Shown here: in pieces, positions 8,799 through 16,379 of the stretch
Numbering within the stretch: the first letter of the stretch is position 1
How the letters are laid out: each line of letters begins with the position of its first letter
Source of the DNA: Marinibium conchae
GTDB lineage: Bacteria; Pseudomonadota; Gammaproteobacteria; Enterobacterales; Alteromonadaceae
Length of the DNA: 64,000 nt
Direction of reading: 5' to 3'
Assembly (NCBI RefSeq): GCF_015595035.1
Contig: NZ_JADNRN010000001.1
Location: 1,178,001-1,242,000 of the forward strand
Made by a program: the position numbers and the translations under genes
The notes under the pieces: model-generated
The model's input: the letters and a program-made list of their open reading frames with translations, nothing else
The model's database searches: none
Told to the model about the DNA's origin: nothing

Positions 8799-9803
8799 AT
8801 GAAAAACAAACAATGGCAACTTGCTCAACGTCCAGTTGGCGCACCGAGTAAAGATACATGGCAATTTGTTGAGACAGAGCTGGACGATATTGGCGACGGT
8901 CAGTTGTTGATAAAGGTACTTTATGTTTCCCTCGATCCAGCGATGCGTGGCTGGTTAAACGATGCGAAGTCATATATCGAACCAGTTCAGATTGGTGATG
9001 TTATGCGTGCAGGCACTGTCGGCAAAGTCATATCAAGTAAGCATGAAAAATATAGCGAAGGTGACTATGTTTGTGGGTATCAGGGCGTACAGCTCTATGG
9101 GGTATCTGACGGTACCGGTCTATATAAAGTTGACCCTAAACTGGCACCGCTATCATATTACTTGGGCGTACTCGGTATGCCTGGTATGACAGGATATTTT
9201 GGATTACTGAAAACGGGCGAGCCAAAATCTGGCGAGACAGTTGTCGTCAGTGGTGCTGCCGGCGCTGTCGGTGGTCTTGTTGGTCAAATCGCAAAGATTA
9301 AAGGATGTCGAGTTGTCGGCATTGCTGGCGGCCGAGAAAAGTGTGATTTTTTGATCAATGAATTGGGCTTTGATGCGGCAGTTGATTACAAAGCCGAGAA
9401 AGTGAAAAAAGCCCTTAAGGTGGCGTGTCCAGATGGTGTTGATGTTTTCTTCGATAATGTGGGCGGTGACATTCTTGATGATGTGCTTACTCAAATAAAT
9501 ATGAAGGCACGTATCGTTATTTGTGGCGCTATTAGTCAGTATAATAATACTACGCCGGTTAAAGGCCCCTCAAATTACCTTTCTTTGCTGGTTAACAGAG
9601 CCAAGATGGAAGGAATAGTCGTATTTGATAACGTGGCTGAGTATCCTACAGCGATGAAAGACATCGCCGCTTGGATACAATCTGGCGAAATGAAAGTGAA
9701 AGACCACATTGTTGAGGGTATTGAAACCTTCCCAGACACCTTGATGATGCTTTTCAAGGGTGAAAATTTTGGTAAATTAGTATTGAAAGTAGGTGACGAA
9801 TAA
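8799..9803 (+). CDS. NADP-dependent medium-chain oxidoreductase (CurA/prostaglandin-reductase family)
   Basis: This is a zinc-free MDR-family reductase that reduces the C=C bond of alpha,beta-unsaturated carbonyls with NADPH (the E. coli relative CurA acts on curcumin). The 334-residue length is typical. Visible family marks are YVSLDPAMRGWL near residue 42-53, GMPGMTGYFGLL near 127-138, the Rossmann loop SGAAGAVGGLVGQIAK near 151-166, GGREKC (NADP-phosphate side) and DVFFDNVGGDILD. It sits inside the acyl-CoA operon, one base overlapping the following SDR gene (TAATG), so it probably works on an enoyl intermediate of the same pathway (inference). Confidence 0.9.
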   Translation: MKNKQWQLAQRPVGAPSKDTWQFVETELDDIGDGQLLIKVLYVSLDPAMRGWLNDAKSYIEPVQIGDVMRAGTVGKVISSKHEKYSEGDYVCGYQGVQLYGVSDGTGLYKVDPKLAPLSYYLGVLGMPGMTGYFGLLKTGEPKSGETVVVSGAAGAVGGLVGQIAKIKGCRVVGIAGGREKCDFLINELGFDAAVDYKAEKVKKALKVACPDGVDVFFDNVGGDILDDVLTQINMKARIVICGAISQYNNTTPVKGPSNYLSLLVNRAKMEGIVVFDNVAEYPTAMKDIAAWIQSGEMKVKDHIVEGIETFPDTLMMLFKGENFGKLVLKVGDE

Positions 9804-10564
9804 TGAATCCAGCAGCAAATGTAGAAGGTAAAAGGGTACTTATCACTGGTGGTGCTTCGGGTATCGGCGCTGAGCTTGCTTTATTGCTAGCGAGCCGTGG
9901 AGCAAAAGTGATGATTGCCGACTTATCTGCTGAAAACATGGCAAAAACAATCGAACAAGGAAATACCGATAAAATTAGTAGCTGTCAGGTAGATGTTGCC
10001 GACGCTGATTCAGTTCGCGCTTTGTTTAAGGAAGCGATGAAAGGGCTAGGTGGTTTGGATGTTGTCGTTAACAATGCAGGTATAGATCATGCGCCAGCGC
10101 CGATGCATGAAGTTAGTGATGATGATTTTGATCGAAACATTGCCGTGAACCTGAAAGGCGTATGGCATTGTATGAGAGCCGCAATAGCTTGCATGGCACC
10201 GGCTGGGGGAGGGCATGTAATAAATGTTGCTTCAGTTGCTGGTTTGCGATCTTCACCCATGATTTCAGCCTACTCCGCTGCAAAGCATGGTGTTGTTGGC
10301 TTAACTAAGTCTGCGGCCGTAGAGTATGCACGCGCAAATATACGTTTCAATGCAGTGTGCCCGAGCTTTATCGATACACCAATGGTACAAAACACCATGG
10401 CACAACTTGATGAGCGGGCACAACATGCACTGATAAAGGCAAACCCGATGAAGCGCCTAGGTAAACCTGAAGAAGTAGCTGGCGCAATGGCATGGCTATG
10501 CAGTGATGAAAGTAGCTTTATGACAGGACAAACAATGGTGCTTGACGGCGGGATGCTTGCGTAG
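9803..10564 (+). CDS. Short-chain dehydrogenase/reductase
   Basis: This is a classical SDR of 253 residues, using NAD(P). TGGASGIG at 15-22 is the cofactor loop, with Asp40 after the second strand favouring NAD over NADP. NNAG lies at 90-93, Ser144, Tyr157 and Lys161 form the catalytic set (AYSAAKHG), and the tail is LDGGMLA. Its start overlaps the stop of the preceding reductase by one base. In this acyl-CoA operon a 3-hydroxyacyl-CoA or alcohol dehydrogenase role is likely, but the substrate cannot be read from sequence. Confidence 0.9.
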   Translation: MNPAANVEGKRVLITGGASGIGAELALLLASRGAKVMIADLSAENMAKTIEQGNTDKISSCQVDVADADSVRALFKEAMKGLGGLDVVVNNAGIDHAPAPMHEVSDDDFDRNIAVNLKGVWHCMRAAIACMAPAGGGHVINVASVAGLRSSPMISAYSAAKHGVVGLTKSAAVEYARANIRFNAVCPSFIDTPMVQNTMAQLDERAQHALIKANPMKRLGKPEEVAGAMAWLCSDESSFMTGQTMVLDGGMLA

Positions 10565-10605
10565 CTTGTATTCGCTCTTTGGGTAGAAAGTAATAAGGAT
10601 GATAT

Positions 10606-11367
10606 ATGAAAGATCTGTTTGATTTGAGTGGAAAAGTTGCTGTAGTAACAGGTGCAAGTAGAGGAATTGGTGAGTCGATAGCAAAGTTGCTCGCCAGTCG
10701 TGGCGCACATGTTGTTGTGTCGAGTCGAAAGATAGACGGTTGTGAAGTTGTCGCGCAAGCAATTCGCGACGAAGGTGGTAAAGCGACCGCTTTTGCTTGT
10801 CATGTTGGTGAAATGGAGCAGATCTCTGCGATGTTCCAGTTCTTGAAGTCTGAGTTTGGGAAAGTTGATATTTTGGTGAATAATGCCGCGGCAAACCCCT
10901 ATTTTGGTCACGTACTCGATACTGACTTAGCCGCTTATCAGAAGACCGTTGATGTGAACATACGTGGTTATTTTTTCATGTCTATTGAAGCGGGTAAAAT
11001 GATGCGCGAGCAAGGCAGCGGCGTCATCCTCAATACTGCCTCAGTGAATGGTGTAACGCCAGGTGACATGCAAGGTATATATTCCATTACCAAAGCTGCC
11101 GTAATTTCCATGACTAAGTCTTTCGCCAAAGAATGCGGCCCTTTGAATATAAGGGTAAACGCATTGTTGCCAGGGCTAACTGATACTAAGTTTGCGTCGG
11201 CGCTAACAACAAACGACGCTATTCTTAAACATGCCTTAAAGGTCATCCCTCTTGGTAGAGTCGCTGATCCAGACGAAATGGCGGGAACGGTTTTGTACCT
11301 CGTCTCTGACGCATCTAGCTATACCACAGGCGCTTGTATTAATGTTGACGGTGGAATGTTAGCTTAA
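10606..11367 (+). CDS. Short-chain dehydrogenase/reductase (second copy in operon)
   Basis: A 253-residue classical SDR, distinct from the gene just upstream. TGASRGIG is at 15-22; Arg41 following the second strand suggests NADP preference. NNAAANP replaces the usual NNAG at 92-98, and Ser146, Tyr159, Lys163 (IYSITKAA) form the active site. The tail NVDGGMLA is nearly identical to the neighbour's, suggesting an old duplication. It has its own AAGGATG-like ribosome site and its stop overlaps the yaiI start by one base (TAATG). Substrate unknown; an acyl-CoA-derived hydroxy or keto compound is the contextual guess. Confidence 0.9.
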   Translation: MKDLFDLSGKVAVVTGASRGIGESIAKLLASRGAHVVVSSRKIDGCEVVAQAIRDEGGKATAFACHVGEMEQISAMFQFLKSEFGKVDILVNNAAANPYFGHVLDTDLAAYQKTVDVNIRGYFFMSIEAGKMMREQGSGVILNTASVNGVTPGDMQGIYSITKAAVISMTKSFAKECGPLNIRVNALLPGLTDTKFASALTTNDAILKHALKVIPLGRVADPDEMAGTVLYLVSDASSYTTGACINVDGGMLA

Positions 11368-11813
11368 TGCATATCTGGGTAGACGCAGACGCTTGTCCGG
11401 GCGTAATTCGAGAGGTGCTAGTAAAGGCCTCTCAACGAACATCAATTCCTTTGACATTTGTTGCTAATCAACATGTGCCGGTACCCCCAAATGCTCATAT
11501 AAATTCCCTACGTGTTAGCTCTGGTTTCGATGTGGCTGATGACGAAATTGTTCAGCGCTGCGAGCCTAATGATTTGGTCATCACGGGTGACATACCGCTT
11601 GCCGCGGAAATACTAGAAAAGGGAGGCCAGGCAGTAAATTTCAGAGGTGAAGCCTATGACAATGCCACCATTAAAGCCACGCTGACGATGCGAGATTTTA
11701 TGGACCAGATACGCGCAAGTGGCGAGAGAACAGGCGGGCCAAAAGCCTTTACCGCAAAGGATAAAATGAATTTTGCAAATCAATTGGACAGGATTATTGC
11801 TGCCTCTAGGTAG
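11367..11813 (+). CDS. yaiI: YaiI/YqxD family protein (UPF0178, DUF188)
   Basis: A 148-residue cytoplasmic protein of the widespread YaiI family. The N-terminal [17 protein letters not shown] and the [12 protein letters not shown] segment with conserved aspartates resemble a PIN-like nuclease core, and the conserved RTGGPKAF motif is near residues 121-128. The biochemical function of the family is not established to my knowledge. It overlaps the upstream SDR gene by one base, so it is translated with the acyl-CoA operon although no metabolic link is known. A strong bidirectional terminator follows. Confidence 0.9.
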   Translation: MHIWVDADACPGVIREVLVKASQRTSIPLTFVANQHVPVPPNAHINSLRVSSGFDVADDEIVQRCEPNDLVITGDIPLAAEILEKGGQAVNFRGEAYDNATIKATLTMRDFMDQIRASGERTGGPKAFTAKDKMNFANQLDRIIAASR

Positions 11814-11910
11814 CTAAAGGTGCGAACGGCAATTACAGGAAGCTTATAGCCATATTGCTGGTGGTCAATAATGCTTGTAAATAAGGCCTATATAGCAGCC
11901 TTTTAAGCTA

Positions 11911-11944
11911 AAAGCCCTCTGCAATATTGCTAGTAGAGGGCTTT
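11911..11944. terminator. Bidirectional terminator between yaiI and the aminotransferase
   Basis: AAAGCCCTCT (11911-11920) pairs perfectly with AGAGGGCTTT (11935-11944) around a 14-base loop, flanked by A and T runs on the two sides, so it can end transcripts from both convergent genes. A weaker hairpin (AAGGC/GCCTT plus T run, 11883-11904) precedes it on the plus strand. Confidence 0.8.
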
Positions 11945-11964
11945 AATGGCAACATCGCGTGCTA

Positions 11965-13155
11965 CTAAAGCACGCCAGATATTGCTGCTGCGAGAGCTTC
12001 TACATTTTTGGTATTAATACCAGCGATGTTCACCCGGCTGGAGTCGACGAAATACACGCTCTTCTCAGCTCTTAGCTTTTGCACCTGTTCAGGAGCGATG
12101 CACAAAAAGGAGAACATTCCTTTCTGCTGATTAACAAAACTAAAGTCTTTACTTGCACCTTGAGCTGCTAAATTGTCTACGAGCAGTTTTCTGAGTGTTA
12201 TCATGCGTTCGCGCATCTCTGTTACTTCACTCTGCCAAAGCTGATTAAGCTCATCGTTTGCTAGGATAATATCAACTAAGGCACCACCATATGACGGCGG
12301 CATAGAATAAATACCTCTAGCAACATATTGAATTTGCGATTGAACAATGTCGCGTGTTTTTGAGTTTGCTGTTATGAGTGCGGCCAAACCCACGCGCTCT
12401 CTGTAAAGGCCAAAATTCTTGCTGCACGAAGCGGCGATGATCACTTCAGGCACACTGTCTACCATCAATCTGATGCCATAGGCATCCTCTTCAAGACCAT
12501 CACCAAAACCCTGATAGGCCACATCAATAAATGGTAAAAAGCCTACTTTGTTAGCGAGCTCAGCAACGGCTCGCCATTGTTCGTTGCTTAAGTCGGCACC
12601 CGTTGGGTTGTGACAACACCCGTGGAGCAAGACCACATCACCTTTCTTAACATTTGCAAGGCAGTCCATCATCGCATCAAATTTTATGCTAGCACTCCCT
12701 TTATCGAAATAGGGATAAGTGGCGAGTTCTAAACCAGCGTTACCAATCAATGGAATGTGGTTAGCCCATGTCGGGTCGCTCACCCAAACTTTGGTCTCTG
12801 GATTACAGCGCTTGAGTAATTCAGCCAATATACGAAGTGCTCCACAACCACCAGGCGCTTGCACAGCAGCGACCCTGTTAGCGAGCAGTGCGCTATTACC
12901 CTTACCTAAAATAAGGCTTAGCATACCGTCGATAAAGCCTTGAACACCTTGCGGTGTTATATAGACTTTAGAAGTTTCAGACTCTTGGAGGATGGTTTGT
13001 GCTTTGGCTACTGCTTTAAGAATGGGAGTGTTACCACTCTCATCTTTGTACACACCTACGCCCAGATCAATTTTTGATGGGTTAGTGTCTTTTTTAAAAG
13101 CTGCAGATAAACCTAAAATAGGGTCGGGCGCGAGGGCGGGAAGAGTTTCAAACAC
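11965..13155 (-). CDS. Aromatic amino acid/aspartate aminotransferase (class I, PLP)
   Basis: This PLP enzyme of the AspC/TyrB family transfers the amino group of aspartate or aromatic amino acids to 2-oxoglutarate. At 396 residues it is full length. It opens with MFETLPALAPDPILGL, has LGVGVYKDESG near 31-41, HGCCHNPTG near 178-186, the PLP lysine Lys246 in SCSKNFGLYRERVG, and SRVNIAGI with the carboxylate-binding arginine near the C-terminus. The start is GTG at 13155, five bases after AAGGAA. I cannot separate AspC from TyrB specificity by eye. Confidence 0.93.
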   Translation of the reverse strand: MFETLPALAPDPILGLSAAFKKDTNPSKIDLGVGVYKDESGNTPILKAVAKAQTILQESETSKVYITPQGVQGFIDGMLSLILGKGNSALLANRVAAVQAPGGCGALRILAELLKRCNPETKVWVSDPTWANHIPLIGNAGLELATYPYFDKGSASIKFDAMMDCLANVKKGDVVLLHGCCHNPTGADLSNEQWRAVAELANKVGFLPFIDVAYQGFGDGLEEDAYGIRLMVDSVPEVIIAASCSKNFGLYRERVGLAALITANSKTRDIVQSQIQYVARGIYSMPPSYGGALVDIILANDELNQLWQSEVTEMRERMITLRKLLVDNLAAQGASKDFSFVNQQKGMFSFLCIAPEQVQKLRAEKSVYFVDSSRVNIAGINTKNVEALAAAISGVL

Positions 13156-13273
13156 AGGTATTCCTTAAATATGGATAGGGCACAAAATTCATCTCGCATT
13201 ATGCCACTATTCTTATGTTTTTCGAGCAAAAAGATACTTTTTTAGGATAGATTTTTGTATATGGTAGAACCTG

Positions 13274-14053
13274 CTAGTCCTTAACGTGAAGATCGAATGC
13301 ATACTTCTGAACGCTTTGTTGTTTAGCTTGATTATCGAAGCTTCGCTCTTCCCAAGTAACATGGTTGTTTTTGTCGACAAGCAGTAAGGTTGATGAACGG
13401 GTACCGTAGTCGTCTGTTTGAATAAAAATCGACGAAAGGCGGCGCTCCCATTCCAAGGGGACTCCTGTTTTTGGAAGCGCATCGTCATCGGCCAACGCGT
13501 CGTTTTTTAATAATTCGAAGAGGTGTTCGGTGTCCAACATGTTTGCATGCTTACAATACTTTGCGAGAGCATCCCTTCCTTTTGCTATTTTTGGCCAAGG
13601 GCTATTTAAAGACGCGTTTGATAAACCATAGACACCATCGTTGAGGGCGATCAGTTCATCGTCAAAGTTGTTGTATACGTAAAGCTGTTCTAAGTGACCG
13701 AAGAGTAGGTTGTACCCATTGTAATGTTCCCGTGTGCTGCTTAGTTTTTCGGCATAATGGGGGCGTTGCTTTTTCCCAGCGTCGAGAAAATTCATTACCA
13801 ACTCCCCACGAGTGGTAGCATTATTTACTTCTCTACCCGGGGCCCTGATGTTAGTTAGAGCCGATATTGCGCCATCTCTATTTATTCCCATCCAAGTGCC
13901 GCCCGCTTCCTCGTCTTTTCCGGCAAGTATATCGGGCTTATCAGTCCAAAACTGCGAATTACTGGTCGGTCGTTTATGGAATTCGTCGCGATTAGCGGCA
14001 ACGATTAATGGGTATTTGGGATGTTGGTTAACGGCGATAAACAAAATGCACAT
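13274..14053 (-). CDS. NRDE/TANGO2 family protein
   Basis: A 259-residue protein of the NRDE (TANGO2-like) family. It starts MCILFIAVNQHPKYPLIVAANRDEF: Cys2 and the ANRDEF motif are the family hallmarks, followed by GGTWMGINRDGAISALTNIR. The fold is expected to be of the N-terminal-nucleophile type, where Cys2 becomes the N-terminal residue. In eukaryotes TANGO2 has been linked to heme and lipid handling; the bacterial role is unclear. It is upstream of the aminotransferase on the same strand (gap 118 bases) and divergent from the Cys/Met PLP enzyme. Confidence 0.88.
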   Translation of the reverse strand: MCILFIAVNQHPKYPLIVAANRDEFHKRPTSNSQFWTDKPDILAGKDEEAGGTWMGINRDGAISALTNIRAPGREVNNATTRGELVMNFLDAGKKQRPHYAEKLSSTREHYNGYNLLFGHLEQLYVYNNFDDELIALNDGVYGLSNASLNSPWPKIAKGRDALAKYCKHANMLDTEHLFELLKNDALADDDALPKTGVPLEWERRLSSIFIQTDDYGTRSSTLLLVDKNNHVTWEERSFDNQAKQQSVQKYAFDLHVKD

Positions 14054-14219
14054 GTGTAGAGAGAAACCTATAATCTAAACGGTAAAAGGGTTGATTGTGA
14101 ACACACAAACGGAATAAAAAAAGTCTATTTGTTCTAACCACACAAGCTCGAACAGGGCGCTAACTATGGTATTATCTGCTTAACAAGTCAATACACCATA
14201 AAACATAAGAGCAAATGTT

Positions 14220-15467
14220 GTGAAAAATCTTTCCCCTGAAACGCGTCTCGTTCATGCCGATAGACTTCTTAATAGACCGCAATCGGGTGGTGTGCATGAA
14301 GCTACAAACAATAGTGTGCTTTTTGAATTTGAAGATGTTCAAGGCCTAGTTGACGTTTTTCAGGGTAAAAAAGCTGGGCATGTTTATAGTCGCTCCTCGA
14401 GCTCTTCGGCAGTGTCTTTGCAGAATATACTCAATGACTTCGATAAGGGAGTTGGCGCAGTTGTTTTTGCCACTGGTATGGCAGCAATCAGTGCCACCTT
14501 TTATTCCCTATTAAAAGCCGGTGATCATATTGTGGTTAGCCAATTTCTCTTTGGTAACACGCGAAGCTTCATGAGTTCGCTTGAGAACTTTGGTATTGAA
14601 GTGACCTTGGTTGATGTAACCGAAGCGCGCAATGTTGAAGATGCGATAAAAGCAAACACAAAGATGGTGTTTTGTGAATCAATAGCCAATCCAGTCACTC
14701 AAGTAAGTGATTTAGTAGGCATAGGCGAGTTGTGCCAATCAAAAAATATACTTTTTGCGCTGGATAATACCATGACTCCCCACACTCTGTTGGATGCTAA
14801 GAAAGTAAACGCATCTTTGTTATTAACTTCATTAACAAAGTATATCGGAGGTCATGGCAACGTCTTAGGCGGCGTTGTTGTCGACACTGGACTGTATGAT
14901 TGGGCAGGTTTTTCTAATATTGATGATAAGTATCGAGTAACGGATATTTCGCAGTGGGGCTTAACACAAATAAAGAAGCGAGGCTTGCGTGATATGGGAG
15001 CCACCCTTGCGCCACAGAGTGCTCATCAAATATCAATAGGCTTAGAAACGCTCTCTATGAGGATGAGCCGAACTTGCGCTAATGCGATGGCTTTAGCGAA
15101 ATACTTATCCACGCACAAAGGTGTTGATAACGTGTTTTACCCAGGTTTGTTAGAGCATCCGCAACATGAAAGGGCAAAGGCCTTATTCAATCGTGGTTAT
15201 GGCGGTATTTTGTCGGTGGAGCTAGATGCTTCGATTGATGTTCACCAGTTTCTCAATCAATTGAAATTGATCATTAGTGCGACTCACTTAGGTGACACGC
15301 GCACTCTGGCGCTTCCTGTAGCGAGTACTATTTTTTATGAAAACGGCGCAGAACAACGAAAGAAGATGGGTATACGAGATAGCCTAATACGTATTTCGGT
15401 TGGTATAGAAGACATCGAAGACATACTGGCTGATTTCGATCAAGCCTTTGAAACTCTTATAAAATGA
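14220..15467 (+). CDS. Cys/Met-metabolism PLP enzyme (cystathionine gamma-synthase/lyase family)
   Basis: A 415-residue trans-sulfuration-type PLP enzyme. Tyr56 and Arg58 (VYSRSS) contact PLP phosphate of the partner subunit, GMAAIS (86-91) forms the phosphate cup, Asp182 (ALDNT) pairs with the pyridine nitrogen, and Lys207 in SLTKYIGGHGNVLGG is the Schiff-base lysine. The family includes MetB, MetC, methionine gamma-lyase and O-acylhomoserine sulfhydrylases; the sequence alone does not let me choose. The start is GTG at 14220. The gene stands alone, divergent from NRDE, with a strong terminator 150 bases downstream; no MetJ box is evident upstream. Confidence 0.88.
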   Translation: MKNLSPETRLVHADRLLNRPQSGGVHEATNNSVLFEFEDVQGLVDVFQGKKAGHVYSRSSSSSAVSLQNILNDFDKGVGAVVFATGMAAISATFYSLLKAGDHIVVSQFLFGNTRSFMSSLENFGIEVTLVDVTEARNVEDAIKANTKMVFCESIANPVTQVSDLVGIGELCQSKNILFALDNTMTPHTLLDAKKVNASLLLTSLTKYIGGHGNVLGGVVVDTGLYDWAGFSNIDDKYRVTDISQWGLTQIKKRGLRDMGATLAPQSAHQISIGLETLSMRMSRTCANAMALAKYLSTHKGVDNVFYPGLLEHPQHERAKALFNRGYGGILSVELDASIDVHQFLNQLKLIISATHLGDTRTLALPVASTIFYENGAEQRKKMGIRDSLIRISVGIEDIEDILADFDQAFETLIK

Positions 15468-15617
15468 GCTTTGATTAACGCTAGAGTAAGAACAGAGAGA
15501 AAAAAACAAATAAAATATAAAATAAGGGAACCAATTAGAATTTAACGAGACTAATTAATAACTATGAAATACGAAGCAGTATTATTTCCTAGTGTGTTCC
15601 TAGTTGAGTGTGTTTAT

Positions 15618-15645
15618 AGCCCCGCGGTCCGAGCGGGGCTTTTTT
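15618..15645 (+). terminator. Rho-independent terminator downstream of the Cys/Met PLP gene
   Basis: AGCCCCGC (15618-15625) pairs with GCGGGGCT (15633-15640), followed by six T on the plus strand. It lies 150 bases after the stop, leaving a long AT-rich 3' region (15468-15617) that might carry its own short RNA; no clear promoter was identified there. Confidence 0.85.
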
Positions 15646-15656
15646 ATGAGCAGAAA

Positions 15657-16199
15657 TTAAAGGGCCAATGCCGCTTTGATGTCACTAACCAAGTCTTCGT
15701 CGTTCGGTTTAGTGAATGAATTATAAGAATCCACAACATCCCCATTTTTATCCACTAAATACTTGTAAAAATTCCATTTAGGTTCGGCGCCAGCTGCCTT
15801 AGCTAGTTTTGCATATAACGGGTCGGCGTCTTCACCTTTGACAGAAATTGTTTCAAACATCGGAAATTTCACGCCATAAGTTAATTCACACAATTCCGCA
15901 GTTTTCCCCTCATCGCCGAACTCTTGGTTGAAGTCATTTGATGGAAAGCCGAGTACGACTAAACCTTGTTCTTTGTATTCACCATATAATTTCTCTAAAC
16001 CCTCAAATTGGGGTGTGAAACCACACTTACTCGCAGTGTTCACAAAAAGGATAGTCTTACCTTTATACTCCTCACACATGTTAACCACTTCTTGTGAGTT
16101 TAACTTTCTTTTTGCATACTTCAGTAAGTCAGGGCATTCTGCCGCCATTGCAATTTGACTTAACGAGAGTGTAAGGGCGAGTGTTATTATTTTCTTCAT
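15657..16199 (-). CDS. Secreted glutathione peroxidase family protein (Cys-type)
   Basis: A thiol peroxidase of the GPx family, 180 residues. A Sec signal peptide (1-19, ending AMA) predicts a periplasmic location, unlike cytoplasmic BtuE. The catalytic tetrad is visible: Cys59 in NTASKCGFTPQF (Cys, not selenocysteine), Gln92 in GFPSNDFNQEF, Trp142 and Asn143 in KWNFYKYLV. Such Cys enzymes often use thioredoxin-type reductants instead of glutathione. An AAGGATG ribosome site lies seven bases before the ATG. Three extra cysteines (22, 42 and 104) could act as resolving residues. It is divergent from the S9 peptidase gene. Confidence 0.93.
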   Translation of the reverse strand: MKKIITLALTLSLSQIAMAAECPDLLKYAKRKLNSQEVVNMCEEYKGKTILFVNTASKCGFTPQFEGLEKLYGEYKEQGLVVLGFPSNDFNQEFGDEGKTAELCELTYGVKFPMFETISVKGEDADPLYAKLAKAAGAEPKWNFYKYLVDKNGDVVDSYNSFTKPNDEDLVSDIKAALAL

Positions 16200-16379
16200 T
16201 ATTCATCCTTCCTATGATTGACATCAATGAGTTACGTCCGACCCGAGATAGTCTCTGTAGTCGTGTAAACATTTGTTACCTGAATTTCGTGCTCAATGGT
16301 TCAGCATTGCGACAAACTAAAGTAACATAGCTTTAGTAAATAAATATAACGTGCTAATCACATTTAAAGAACATAAATA

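Noticed and set aside
10270-10911. 213-codon minus-strand frame across two SDR genes
   Set aside because: It spans the end of one clear SDR and the start of another in antisense; the composition is not protein-like.
15574-15700. Short plus-strand frame starting ATGAAATACGAAGC
   Set aside because: It reads through the strong terminator stem and into the antisense of the glutathione peroxidase gene, without a ribosome site.
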